Source: Pseudomonas sp. SST3
GTDB lineage: Bacteria; Pseudomonadota; Gammaproteobacteria; Pseudomonadales; Pseudomonadaceae
Reading direction: 5' to 3'
NCBI RefSeq assembly: GCF_003325755.1
Contig: NZ_QORI02000007.1
Coordinates: forward strand, 124,001 to 188,000
Length of the DNA: 64,000 nt
The position numbers were made by a program, and so were the translations under genes. The notes beneath the pieces are model-generated. The model did not search any database and was not told where the DNA came from. It was given only the letters and a program-made list of their open reading frames with translations. Below are positions 27,341 to 36,151 of this stretch, piece by piece (within the stretch, counting starts at the first letter, position 1; every line of letters starts with the position of its first letter).

Positions 27341-27940
27341 TCAAAGCGTGATGGTTTTTCGTCCGGCCAGTGCGTGCGCGAGCGTGCCCCCGTCCACCAG
27401 GTCAAGCTCGCCGCCCAGCGGCACCCCGTGGGCAATACGGCTGAGCGTCAGGCCCTTCGGAATCAGTAACTGGGCGATGTAGTGAGCGGTAGCCTCACCT
27501 TCGACGGTGGGATTGGTTGCCAATATCGCCTCGCTGAAATTGCCTTCGGCCACCCGTACGAGCAGTTCGGGAATCCCGATGGCCTCGGGGCCAAGGCCAT
27601 CGAGCGGAGACAGATGGCCCTTGAGCACGAAGTAGCGGCCACGGAAGCCTGTCTGCTCTACAGCGAATACATCCACAGGGCTCTGAACGATGCACAGCAG
27701 TGAATCGTCCCGCCGTGGGTCGGCACATTGGGGACAGACCTCATCCTCACTCAATGTCCGGCATTGCCGGCAATAACCCACCTCTTCCATGGCTCGGGTC
27801 AACGCCTGAGCCAATCGAAGCCCGCCGCTGCGGTCACGCTCAAGCATCTGCAACGCCATGCGCTGAGCGGTCTTCTGGCCCACGCCGGGAAGAATGCGCA
27901 GTGCATCGATGAGTTGACGAATCAGTGGACTGAAGGACAT
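27341..27940 (-). CDS. recR: Recombination mediator protein RecR
   Basis: 199-residue RecFOR-pathway protein. It has an HhH region ([20 protein letters not shown]), a four-cysteine zinc finger ([16 protein letters not shown]) and a TOPRIM domain ([16 protein letters not shown]). The ATG at 27940 ([10 protein letters not shown]) matches RecR proteins; in-frame codons up to 28009 extend into the repeat-containing gap and are not used. It lies downstream of ybaB and dnaX, the common dnaX-ybaB-recR arrangement. Confidence 0.97.
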   Translation of the reverse strand: MSFSPLIRQLIDALRILPGVGQKTAQRMALQMLERDRSGGLRLAQALTRAMEEVGYCRQCRTLSEDEVCPQCADPRRDDSLLCIVQSPVDVFAVEQTGFRGRYFVLKGHLSPLDGLGPEAIGIPELLVRVAEGNFSEAILATNPTVEGEATAHYIAQLLIPKGLTLSRIAHGVPLGGELDLVDGGTLAHALAGRKTITL

Positions 27941-27974
27941 GAAGGTCTCGGTGAACTCGGTGAAACTGAACATT

Positions 27975-28044
27975 GAAGCTGCAAGCTGCAAGGTCGCGAC
28001 TGATTCCACCGCTTCAGCAAACCTTAGCGCTTCACTTGCAGCTC
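27975..28044. repeat. AGCTGCA-type short inverted repeat
   Basis: The gap between ybaB and recR carries tandem AGCTGCA heptamers (GAAGCTGCAAGCTGCAAGG from 27975) and, some 50 nt on, the opposing CTTGCAGCTC. Similar elements occur at 44328-44383 and 59461-59520. They look like dispersed palindromic intergenic repeats. Confidence 0.5.
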
Positions 28045-28051
28045 ATGGTGC

Positions 28052-28378
28052 TCAGAACGGCATTTTGAAACCCGGCGGCAACTGCATGCCATCGGTCATG
28101 CCGGCCATTTTCTCTTTGCTGTTCTGCTCGATCTTGCGTACGGCGTCGTTCACCGCAGCGGCGATCAAGTCTTCGAGGATCTCTTTATCTTCCTGCATCA
28201 GACTGTCGTCCAGGCTAACGCGCTTGACGTCGTGCCGACCGTTCATCACGACACTCACCAAGCCCGCGCCGGACTGGCCGGTTACCTCTGCGTTGGCCAG
28301 TTCTTCCTGCATCTTCTGCATTTTTTCTTGCATCTGCTGTGCCTGCTTCATCAGGCCGGCCATGCCACCTTTCATCAT
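28052..28378 (-). CDS. YbaB/EbfC nucleoid-associated protein
   Basis: 108-residue DNA-binding protein of the YbaB/EbfC family, a dimeric nucleoid-associated factor. The coiled-coil-like N-terminus ([19 protein letters not shown]) and the [18 protein letters not shown] core are family features. GAGG precedes the ATG. It sits between dnaX (15-nt gap) and recR, as in most bacteria. Confidence 0.95.
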   Translation of the reverse strand: MMKGGMAGLMKQAQQMQEKMQKMQEELANAEVTGQSGAGLVSVVMNGRHDVKRVSLDDSLMQEDKEILEDLIAAAVNDAVRKIEQNSKEKMAGMTDGMQLPPGFKMPF

Positions 28379-28393
28379 GGGAATCTACCTCGA

Positions 28394-30436
28394 TCAGGGT
28401 TCGGAGTGTTCTACGGGTTCGATGGTACCGTCGCGAATGACGGCGGCGAACTGCTGCATCAGTTGCTGCACCACGGGATCGGCCTGGATCGACAGCTCTG
28501 CCGCCCGTTGACGCTCACCGCGGCGACGCGCAGCCGCCTGGGCAGGTGTTTCCTGCTGCGGCGCCTGCAGCTCGATATCCAGCTGTAATGTGCGTCCGTG
28601 GTACTGATTCAGCGCATCGTTCAAGCGGCGATGCTGTGTTGCATTGAACAGCGCACTCTGCGCTGGATCCAGGTGCATGAGCCAGCGATCGCCGTCTACG
28701 GAAATCAATGTGCAATTGGCCGCGATGCTGCCGGTCAAGCCGCCCAGACCGAGTTTGAGATAAATATCGAGCCATTTTGCAGCCAATCCCGTCGCGGGCT
28801 CGACCGCCGGGGCGGGCTCGGCGACCTGCGGCTCCGGCGTGAAATCATCCAACCCATCGAGATAGGCTTCGGCCTGCGTTTCGGCTTCGAAGTAATCCTC
28901 GTCGGTCAACGGCGGCTCGTCATCGTCCTGCTCGATTACCTCGACGACTGCAGTGACATGCTCAGGCTCGGCAACCGGCGTGGCCCGCTGCTCCAATGCC
29001 TCGCGCTCTATCGCGATTGGTGCGGTGTCCGGCGGCTCGTTCCAAGGCACGTCGACAACAAGGGGCACGGGTTCCGGCGTTGCAGGCTCGGGCAAAGTCT
29101 CCACCACCACGGCATTCGCGGGCACCGGTTTCGGTGCGGGAACGACATCTACCGGAACGGGAATCGGTTCCACTTGTTGCATGGTGGGAGGGGTAATGAC
29201 AGCGGGCTGCGTCGGCATCACCGATACCGCAACCGGATCATGAACCGGCGCAGCCGATGTTGCTGTACCGGCCACGTCCGCTGTTGTGGAATCAGTCGTG
29301 GCCGGACTGATCCCCAAGCTCTTTAGTGATGTTCGCGGTGCGCCTTCGCTGTCGGCAGGTCGAAACGCGAGCATGCGCAGCAGGACCATTTCAAAGCCAC
29401 TACGCGGATCAGGTGCCAGTGGCAGATCACGCCGCCCAATCAGGCCCATCTGGTAGTAGAACTGTACGTCTTCGGCTGGTAATGCCTGCGCCAGCGCCAA
29501 TACCCGGTCGCGATCGCCCTGCCCGTTATCCACTGCATCCGGCAATGCCTGGGCAACTGCGACACGATGCAGAACATTGAGCATTTCAGCCAGCACTCCC
29601 CCCCAATCGGGGCCCTGCTCGGCAAGGTGACGAACCGCTTCAAGCAGCGCCCGCGCATCGCCTTCGAGCAGCGCCTGCAGCACGCCATAAACCTGCCCGT
29701 GATCGAGGGTGCCGAGCATGCTGCGCACATCGGCCGCGAGCACCTTACCCTCACCAAAGGCAATCGCCTGGTCGGTCAGGCTCATGGCATCGCGCATCGA
29801 GCCATCGGCGGCGCGGCCGAGCAGCCAGAGCGCATCCTCCTCGAAGGGCACCTGTTCGACGCCAAGCACGTGGGTCAGGTGTTCGACCACGCGTTCGGGC
29901 GGCATGTTCTTCAACGAGAATTGCAGGCAGCGCGAAAGTATAGTCACCGGTAGTTTCTGCGGGTCCGTCGTGGCCAGCAGGAATTTGACGTGTGGTGGCG
30001 GCTCCTCAAGGGTCTTGAGCAGCGCATTGAACGAGTGCGACGAGAGCATGTGAACTTCGTCGATCAGGTAAACCTTGTAACGGCCGCGGCTGGGCGCGTA
30101 CTGCACATTGTCCAGCAGCTCGCGGGTGTCCTCGACCTTGGTTCGGCTCGCGGCGTCGACCTCGATCAGATCGACGAAACGGCCCTCGTCAATCTCACGG
30201 CAGACCGAGCACTCGCCGCAGGGTGTAGAGCTGATGCCGGTCTCGCAGTTCAGGCACTTGGCGATGATCCGCGCGATGGTGGTCTTGCCGACCCCACGCG
30301 TCCCCGTGAACAGGTAGGCGTGGTGCAGGCGCTGGCTGTCCAGCGCGTTGATCAGGGCCTTGAGCACATGCGTCTGCCCGACCATTTCGCGGAACGAGCG
30401 CGGACGCCATTTACGGGCTAGTACCTGATAACTCAT
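28394..30436 (-). CDS. dnaX: DNA polymerase III subunits gamma/tau
   Basis: 680-residue clamp-loader ATPase. The P-loop GTRGVGKTT (about residues 45-53), zinc module (CLNCETG...CGECSVC), DEVHMLS Walker B and sensor 1 (TTDPQK) are present. A long Pro/Glu/Val-rich linker (about 370-560) precedes the C-terminal tau domain. It has an AAA+ core of normal length. A group II intron ends 23 nt before its ATG, so the native leader and any normal promoter are separated from the gene; no good ribosome site is visible in the remaining 23 nt. Confidence 0.97.
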   Translation of the reverse strand: MSYQVLARKWRPRSFREMVGQTHVLKALINALDSQRLHHAYLFTGTRGVGKTTIARIIAKCLNCETGISSTPCGECSVCREIDEGRFVDLIEVDAASRTKVEDTRELLDNVQYAPSRGRYKVYLIDEVHMLSSHSFNALLKTLEEPPPHVKFLLATTDPQKLPVTILSRCLQFSLKNMPPERVVEHLTHVLGVEQVPFEEDALWLLGRAADGSMRDAMSLTDQAIAFGEGKVLAADVRSMLGTLDHGQVYGVLQALLEGDARALLEAVRHLAEQGPDWGGVLAEMLNVLHRVAVAQALPDAVDNGQGDRDRVLALAQALPAEDVQFYYQMGLIGRRDLPLAPDPRSGFEMVLLRMLAFRPADSEGAPRTSLKSLGISPATTDSTTADVAGTATSAAPVHDPVAVSVMPTQPAVITPPTMQQVEPIPVPVDVVPAPKPVPANAVVVETLPEPATPEPVPLVVDVPWNEPPDTAPIAIEREALEQRATPVAEPEHVTAVVEVIEQDDDEPPLTDEDYFEAETQAEAYLDGLDDFTPEPQVAEPAPAVEPATGLAAKWLDIYLKLGLGGLTGSIAANCTLISVDGDRWLMHLDPAQSALFNATQHRRLNDALNQYHGRTLQLDIELQAPQQETPAQAAARRRGERQRAAELSIQADPVVQQLMQQFAAVIRDGTIEPVEHSEP

Positions 30437-30500
30437 AACACCATCGCGGGATAAAGCAGGTCGGGTAGGGACAGGCCATTACTGGCCCGTCCCCCCCTAA

Positions 30501-30534
30501 GAACCGTACGTGCGGCTTTCACCGCATACGGCTC
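30501..30534 (-). ncRNA. Group II intron domain V
   Basis: A 34-nt hairpin beginning GAGCCGTATGCGG, with a GAAA tetraloop and the complementary CCGCACGTACGGTTC. It has the catalytic AGC triad at its base and the two-nucleotide bulge region expected of domain V, the most conserved part of the ribozyme. Intact, so splicing activity is plausible. Confidence 0.9.
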
Positions 30535-30587
30535 AAGTTTACGAAAAGCCAGCCAAGAGGCTAACCGACATTATATGGCGCGAGATA

Positions 30588-32327
30588 TTAGCATCTCTGG
30601 CCACCGTATCGCAGAGTTACCTTTTCACGCTGGCTATGCACCAGTGCATGGCAGTTGGGATGAAGCAGCACGCGGTTCCTCAAAGTATCCGGCCCGCCGT
30701 CCACACGCCTGATGACGTGGTGGTCGTGCCAACCGGTTTCCCTGCTGATCGCATGCCCGCACAGGGCGCAGAGCCCCTTCTGTCTGCGGAAGATGCTGAG
30801 CACCTGTCCCCGATAACGCAGCTTGAGCTGCATCCGTTGAACCCTCAGCGCTTCCCACCTCAGTTCCTGCGTCGCGTCGTAGGGCTGATACTCACCCGGC
30901 AGACGCTTGTGACGCACGATGGCGGTTTCCGCCAGCCCGTACAGCCGTCGGAACTGCCTTTCTCCCTTGCCATTCTTGTAGGGATACGCAAACACCCAGT
31001 TCCGCCTGCCTATGGATCGGAAGTATTTATTCCTGATCCAGTCAGCCGACTTCTTCGGATGCCTACGTTTCGCCCACCTCCAGAGCCGCCAGAAAATAAG
31101 ATTATCCAGCTTGCTGAAGGTCTGTTTTGCCACGACCGGGGAGTGGTATTGCGCCCACCCCTTCAGTACCGGGTTCAGCTGGCCGATCAACGCGTCCTGC
31201 GTCAGTGCTCCGCTGCCTTTGATGATATCTCGCACTTTCCGATAGAACGCCGAGGCATTCTTCTTCGAGGGCTTGATCAGCAGCTTGGCTTTCCTATAAA
31301 GCGATTTCGGCACGTACTTCCTGAAATTCCACCCCAGAAAATCGAAGCCTTGGTGGATGTGCGTGATCTGCGTTTTTGCCCGTGACAGCGCAACCCCTCG
31401 TACCGACAGGAATTGCTCTACCCAGGGTTTGACTTCTTCCTCCAGCAGTTCTTTCGAGGCTGCAGTTACGACGAAGTCATCCGCGTAGCGCACACACTGC
31501 ACCTTGGCGCTCTTGGCCTTCCGAGCCCCCAACTTCTTCACCAGATGGCGCTTTAGCTGAGTCTCCAAGCCATTCAAGGTAGCGTTAGCCAGACAGGGCG
31601 AAATAATTCCTCCCTGCGGCGTCCCGGCCTCCGTAGCCATGAGTTGTCGCCGGTCGATAACCCCGGCCTTCAACCATTTGCGCAGCACCTTCCTATCCAT
31701 CGGGACATTCCGGCACAGCCATTCATGGTTAATGTTGTCGAAGAAACCTTTGATGTCCCCTTCCAGAATCCAGACCGGCGCCGTTTGCGGCGACAGCAGG
31801 TGGAAAAGCTCGACCATTGCGTCAGCAGTCGAACGATCCGGGCGAAATCCATAGGATTTCGGATCGCTGGTGCTTTCGATTACAGGTTCCAACGCTTGCA
31901 GATACAGCGCCTGCATGGCCCGATCCAACATCGTCGGGATACCCAGTGGGCGTTTCTCTGGCTTGCCGGGCTTCGGTATCCATACCCGCCGTAGCGGCTT
32001 GGGCCGATAGCCTCGCTTTTTCGACAGACGTCCCACGGCATGGAGCTTGGCCTGAGGCGTTCCCCAGGTTTCTCCATCGACACCCGGCGTCTTGCGACCC
32101 CGGTTCTCCGTGACTCGTCTTACGGCCATACAGCGACCATAGAACGAGTGGGTCAGCAGTCGTTGCAGGCGTTTAACCCTGCGCCAGTCGCCTTCCCGAG
32201 TTGCCTGCGCAATCTTTAGCTGCGCTTTCCGAACGGTTTGTTGAATCCTGGCCCAATCCAGATCGTGCCAGTTCGTCATCCCGTCGAAGGACGCAGACGC
32301 GACCGGTGTTGCTGGTTGCGTTTTCAT
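30588..32327 (-). CDS. ltrA: Group II intron reverse transcriptase/maturase with HNH endonuclease
   Basis: 579-residue intron-encoded protein. An N-terminal RT0-like region is followed by fingers and palm with VRYADDFVV (the catalytic YADD), GTPQGGIISPCLAN and GFDFLGWNFRKY. A maturase (X) domain (KGWAQYHSPVV) follows. The C-terminal HNH nuclease has paired cysteines CALCG and CHALVH around HDHHVIRRVDGG. The size and HNH domain suggest a CL-type or related class rather than the shorter IIC type. All motifs look intact, and AGGAGG precedes the ATG. Confidence 0.96.
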   Translation of the reverse strand: MKTQPATPVASASFDGMTNWHDLDWARIQQTVRKAQLKIAQATREGDWRRVKRLQRLLTHSFYGRCMAVRRVTENRGRKTPGVDGETWGTPQAKLHAVGRLSKKRGYRPKPLRRVWIPKPGKPEKRPLGIPTMLDRAMQALYLQALEPVIESTSDPKSYGFRPDRSTADAMVELFHLLSPQTAPVWILEGDIKGFFDNINHEWLCRNVPMDRKVLRKWLKAGVIDRRQLMATEAGTPQGGIISPCLANATLNGLETQLKRHLVKKLGARKAKSAKVQCVRYADDFVVTAASKELLEEEVKPWVEQFLSVRGVALSRAKTQITHIHQGFDFLGWNFRKYVPKSLYRKAKLLIKPSKKNASAFYRKVRDIIKGSGALTQDALIGQLNPVLKGWAQYHSPVVAKQTFSKLDNLIFWRLWRWAKRRHPKKSADWIRNKYFRSIGRRNWVFAYPYKNGKGERQFRRLYGLAETAIVRHKRLPGEYQPYDATQELRWEALRVQRMQLKLRYRGQVLSIFRRQKGLCALCGHAISRETGWHDHHVIRRVDGGPDTLRNRVLLHPNCHALVHSQREKVTLRYGGQRC

Positions 32328-33070
32328 ACAGACCTCCTGATATGCACGACATTCAGGACGGACTACTCCCCTATGGGCAGTAGTCGCCCATAGGGTCGTT
32401 TGTTATCGCTGGAATCAGCGGCTATGTTTTGCGCTCGTAAACCAGATGCACGTCAGCCAGGGTTGCCCCTGCCGGTAATGTCTCAACCGGTATGCCACCC
32501 ATTACAGGCAGCCCTTCGCTTTTTGCATCCTCCCATTCCCCACACCCATCAGCGCGCCTTGCGGTTTGCCTGCCTGACCGATGTTGCTGGCCAGGCGAGT
32601 GGTCGGGATTGCCACGTTCCCCGAGTCGCATCAATTCCCCGTTTAGGCTTCGTCTCTCCCCCGGCAGTCTGCGGTACCGCATCACCTCATCCCACGGTGA
32701 TGACCGACTGCATTGCCGTTTTGGCTGAGGCCAATAATTGCAGTAGGCCCGTCCATTATGACGAGGGTTCTGGCGACGATTCACATGTGTTAGCCATGCG
32801 GGTTGGGTCATTAGCCTCGACACGTCCGTGCAATTCGGACGCGAAGCGTTCTCCGTCACCGGATAACACCCTCTTGCGAGCGAGACATTGTTAATCGGGC
32901 TTCACACCCCAGGGTTGGCCCCTGACGCATGCCGATCTAATGAACTGGCGGGTACACGCCAGGCTCGGTACTCCCTGAACAAGCAGAGCTGAGCAATGCG
33001 ATTCGGAGCTTGACGCTCCGCGCTTGGTTTAACGTCCCCCAACGTCTCACGACGGTGATAAAGGCTCGAT

Positions 33071-33127
33071 GCCCAACGTGAGGGACGAAATCTGCCCAGA
33101 GGGCGGAATTCACCCTCTGGGTTAGAC
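33071..33127 (-). repeat. Possible integron attC-like recombination site
   Basis: On the minus strand GTCTAAC (RYYYAAC) at 33127-33121 and GTTGGGC (GTTRRRY) at 33077-33071 bound a 57-nt element whose flanks GAGGG and CCCTC can pair. An inner 9-bp stem CCCAGAGGG/CCCTCTGGG also forms. The preceding CAAATAATGTCTAAC resembles the end of known gene cassettes. No integrase gene is in the window. Confidence 0.3.
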
Positions 33128-33358
33128 ATTATTTGTAACAATCGAGCTAGGCTAGATTGCAACTTTCTGGTTTCTGCACCCTATTGCGGACCCATTTTGG
33201 GTGCGAATTGATGCAGATTCATTGCCTAGCCTCGTAAAAACGCAGAGCGTCCGAAGCGTAGGATTACCAGGCTGAGCCGGGTACATTAGCTGCTGTTTTA
33301 AGCATTAACCCCTTGAAACAAAGGGTTTGGAGCCATGGTGCAGTTAACCAAACCAAGC

Positions 33359-33380
33359 GCGACACGTGCACACGTGTCGC
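33359..33380. repeat. Perfect 10-bp inverted repeat downstream of pdxB
   Basis: GCGACACGTG and CACGTGTCGC are separated by only CA, giving a 22-nt near-palindrome about 95 nt past the pdxB stop. No T-run follows on either strand. It may be a protein site or a transcript-end structure. Confidence 0.45.
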
Positions 33381-33474
33381 ACAGGACGGGTAATGCTAGC
33401 GGAGCAGGCCGCAAATTGCATCCGACCTGTCGCTCGCAACCTGAATGCGCCTCACAATCGGACTCGCCACCAGA

Positions 33475-34620
33475 TCAGCGCTTCAAGGTCGCACCCAGGG
33501 CCTGCACGAGCTGCTCCAGCTGCGGCTGCGCAGAACTGATGTCGATGTGCAGCCCGTCTATTTCCCGACGCGGCGGGTACTGTTTACGCAACCGATCGAA
33601 ATCGATACGCCGCTGCTCCTCGCTTTCACTCAGGGTGCGACGGAACGCGGCGTCGTCGCTACGGGGGTCATAGACAGCCCGGCAGATGGTCGCCAGCATA
33701 TCCGCAGGCTTGGCTGAGGCATCGAAAGAGAGCCCGCGCAGCGGCGCAACCGGCATCAGTGCGGCCAGCTCGATGGTCGGTTCCAATCCTTTGCTGGCGC
33801 AGAACGCTTGATAGATCTGCGCGGTGCCGCGCAACTTGCCATCCAGGCTGTAGCCGGCGATGTGCGGCGTTGCGATCCAGCACAGTTCAGCCAGCGCCAC
33901 GGCCACCTGCGGCTCGCCCTCCCAGACGTCGAGTACTGCCTGGATGTCAGGTCGCCGGGCCAACTCTTCACGCAGGGCTGCGTTATCGACGACCGCACCA
34001 CGAGACGCGTTAATCAACCAAGCACCCGGACGCAGCTGTTCCAGGCGAGCCCTATCCAGCAAATGAAATGTGGGATGGTCGCCATCCAAGGTCAGCGGCG
34101 TATGCAGGCTGATGACATCGCACTCCGCGAGGATTTCGTCCAGACCGACGAATTCGCCTACTTCGCGCGCTTGGCGCGGTGGATCGCAGACACGTACATC
34201 CCAGCCCAGGCCACGCAGCACTTCCACCAATCTGCCACCCACTTCCCCCGCGCCCACCACCCCATAGCGCCGGTCTTTCAGACCGACGCCCTGTCCCTCG
34301 GCCAGCGCCAGCAAGCTGCCGAGTACGTAGTCGACAACGCCACGGGCATTACAGCCCGGGGCACTCGCCCAATCGATACCCGCTTCTTCAAAATAGTCGA
34401 GGTCGAGGTGATCCGTGCCTATGGTGCAGGTGCCGACGAAGCGTACCGCGCTCCCTTCGAGCAGTTCGCGATCGACTCGGGTGACAGAGCGAACCAAAAG
34501 CACCTCAGACTGTTCAAGCGCCGCTTTATTGATACTCCGCCCCGGCATGCGGCGAATGTCGCCATGCTCGGCAAAAAAGGCGTCGACCAGTGGGATATTT
34601 TCGTCGGCAAGGATGCGCAT
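33475..34620 (-). CDS. pdxB: Erythronate-4-phosphate dehydrogenase
   Basis: 381-residue NAD-dependent D-2-hydroxyacid dehydrogenase acting in pyridoxal phosphate biosynthesis, upstream of SerC (also in this window). It starts [16 protein letters not shown]. The Rossmann motif [17 protein letters not shown] (about residues 118-134) is clear, as is the catalytic histidine region [12 protein letters not shown] PdxB-specific C-terminal dimerisation domain follows ([17 protein letters not shown]). Full length; divergent from the MATE exporter. Confidence 0.97.
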   Translation of the reverse strand: MRILADENIPLVDAFFAEHGDIRRMPGRSINKAALEQSEVLLVRSVTRVDRELLEGSAVRFVGTCTIGTDHLDLDYFEEAGIDWASAPGCNARGVVDYVLGSLLALAEGQGVGLKDRRYGVVGAGEVGGRLVEVLRGLGWDVRVCDPPRQAREVGEFVGLDEILAECDVISLHTPLTLDGDHPTFHLLDRARLEQLRPGAWLINASRGAVVDNAALREELARRPDIQAVLDVWEGEPQVAVALAELCWIATPHIAGYSLDGKLRGTAQIYQAFCASKGLEPTIELAALMPVAPLRGLSFDASAKPADMLATICRAVYDPRSDDAAFRRTLSESEEQRRIDFDRLRKQYPPRREIDGLHIDISSAQPQLEQLVQALGATLKR

Positions 34621-34741
34621 TGGCGGGCTCCGTCATTAGTACGCCCATTCTAGACCGCGTCGCGCCGCAATGCTGTCTTCCCGAGAGTCTCTCTCGCGGC
34701 GTAGACTAGGCTGCTTACTGTATACAATCCGGAAAGCCGCA

Positions 34742-36130
34742 ATGCCCACTGAGTTGAAACTCAGACGGGTTCGCGTTGAACTGCGCACCCTCTTCGCCCT
34801 CGCCCTACCAATGATGATTGCCCAGCTGGCGAACACCGCCATGGGCTTCGTCGATACCCTGATGGCCGGACGCGTTAGCCCACATGACCTTGCCGCCGTC
34901 GCCCTCGGCAATTCCATCTGGGTTCCGGTGTTTCTGCTAGTGACCGGGATCATTCTGGCGACGACCCCCAATGTTGCTCAGCGCTTCGGCAGTGATCAGC
35001 ACGAAGAGATTGGTCCGCTGGTACGGCAAGCGCTGTGGATGGGCTTAGGCATCGGGTCGTTGTTCGCCTTCCTGATGTGGAATGCCGAGCCGGTGCTGCA
35101 TCTCATGCAGGTTGAACCGATTCTGATCGATCCCACCATGGCCTATCTGCGCGCGGTCGCCTGCGGATTTCCCGCGGTGGCTCTGTATCAGGTGCTGCGC
35201 TGTTTCAGCGACGGGCTTGGCCACACCCGACCGAGCATGGTGGTGGGTATCCTCGCGCTGACGTTGAACATCCCGCTGAACTACATATTCATCTACGGCA
35301 AGCTGGGCCTGCCGGCCATGGGCGGCGTCGGCTGCGGCTGGTCGACCGCACTGGTCATGAGCTTCATGTTGCTGGCAATGCTGTTCTGGGTACGGCGGGC
35401 CAAGTATTACCAACCAAGCCGGCTGTTCGCCCGTTTCGATTGGCCAGATTGGTCGGTCCTGAGCCGCCTGCTGTCGATTGGCGTACCGATCGGCGTCGCA
35501 GTTTTCGCCGAGGCCAGCATCTTCTCGGTCATTGCATTGTTGATTGGCGGCCTGGGCGCCACCGTTGTAGCCGGGCACCAGATCGCGCTTAACTTCACCT
35601 CGCTGATTTTCATGATTCCGCTGTCGCTGGGCATGGCCATCACCATCCGCATCGGTCAGGCGCTGGGACGCGGCGCACCGCGGGACGCACGCTTCGCTGC
35701 AGGGGTGGGGATCGTCTCGAGTCTGGTTTATGCCTGCTTCTCAGCAGGCTCCATGCTGCTATTCAGCGAGCAGATCGCCCGCATCTACACTACAGACCCG
35801 GCGGTAATCGCGGTCGCGGCCGGCCTGTTCTTCTATGCCGCGCTATTCCAGTTCTCCGACGTGGTACAGGTCACCGCAGCAGGCGCACTACGCGGCTACC
35901 AGGACACGCGCATGACGATGATCTTCACCTTGTTCGCCTATTGGGGGATCGGCCTTCCGGTGGGCTACCTGCTCGGTCTTACCGATAGATTCGGGGAGGC
36001 GAGCGGCCCGGCCGGGCTCTGGCAGGGGCTGATCGCCGGATTGAGTTGCGCAGCGATATTGCTGACCATCCGCCTGGTACGCAGCGCCCGGCGTGAAATT
36101 CGCCGACAGCCGAATCAAGCCGTAGCGTAA
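34742..36130 (+). CDS. MATE-family multidrug/cation antiporter (NorM type)
   Basis: 462-residue inner-membrane exporter with about twelve helices in two homologous halves. The first helices (LFALALPMMIAQLANTAMGFVDTLMAG) are the MatE signature and VTAAGALRGYQDTRMTMIF is typical of the second half. It would expel cationic drugs using Na+ or H+. The ATG at 34742 has GGAAAG upstream; an earlier frame opening at 34670 overlaps the probable promoter (TATACAAT at 34721). Divergent from pdxB. Confidence 0.92.
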   Translation: MPTELKLRRVRVELRTLFALALPMMIAQLANTAMGFVDTLMAGRVSPHDLAAVALGNSIWVPVFLLVTGIILATTPNVAQRFGSDQHEEIGPLVRQALWMGLGIGSLFAFLMWNAEPVLHLMQVEPILIDPTMAYLRAVACGFPAVALYQVLRCFSDGLGHTRPSMVVGILALTLNIPLNYIFIYGKLGLPAMGGVGCGWSTALVMSFMLLAMLFWVRRAKYYQPSRLFARFDWPDWSVLSRLLSIGVPIGVAVFAEASIFSVIALLIGGLGATVVAGHQIALNFTSLIFMIPLSLGMAITIRIGQALGRGAPRDARFAAGVGIVSSLVYACFSAGSMLLFSEQIARIYTTDPAVIAVAAGLFFYAALFQFSDVVQVTAAGALRGYQDTRMTMIFTLFAYWGIGLPVGYLLGLTDRFGEASGPAGLWQGLIAGLSCAAILLTIRLVRSARREIRRQPNQAVA

Positions 36131-36151
36131 CACTGGCTTAGTTCGGCATAT

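Larger units (their letters stand above)
30460..32907 (-). mobile_element. Group II intron inserted in the dnaX leader
   Basis: About 2.45 kb retroelement in the same orientation as dnaX. The 5' end is placed at GTGTG (minus strand from 32907), leading into a domain I stretch (GATTAACAATGTCTCGC, then GGTGACGGAGAACG) like those of other bacterial group II introns. Domain IV holds the reverse transcriptase gene. Domain V (30501-30534) and a domain VI stem-loop follow, and the 3' end is placed at CCCGAC (30460). Boundaries are inferred from consensus ends, not from an empty site, so a few nucleotides of error are possible. Confidence 0.85.
32908..33474. other. 567-nt gene-free stretch between the intron and pdxB, rich in inverted repeats
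   Basis: No convincing gene. It contains an attC-like site (33071-33127), a nested set of inverted repeats (33144-33233), an AACCC/GGGTT hairpin near 33307-33326 and a perfect 10-bp inverted repeat (33359-33380). One minus-strand open frame (ATG at 33129) runs to the intron boundary without a visible ribosome site. The base composition is somewhat more AT-rich than the neighbouring genes. Confidence 0.6.

Noticed and set aside
32400..32894. 164-residue plus-strand open frame next to the reverse transcriptase
   Set aside because: It lies in the structured domain I-III region of the group II intron and has no recognisable domain.
30437..33474. 4.5S signal recognition particle RNA upstream of dnaX
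   Set aside because: The gene is often found near dnaX, but the hallmark GGAAGGAAGCAGCC-like loop is absent on both strands here.
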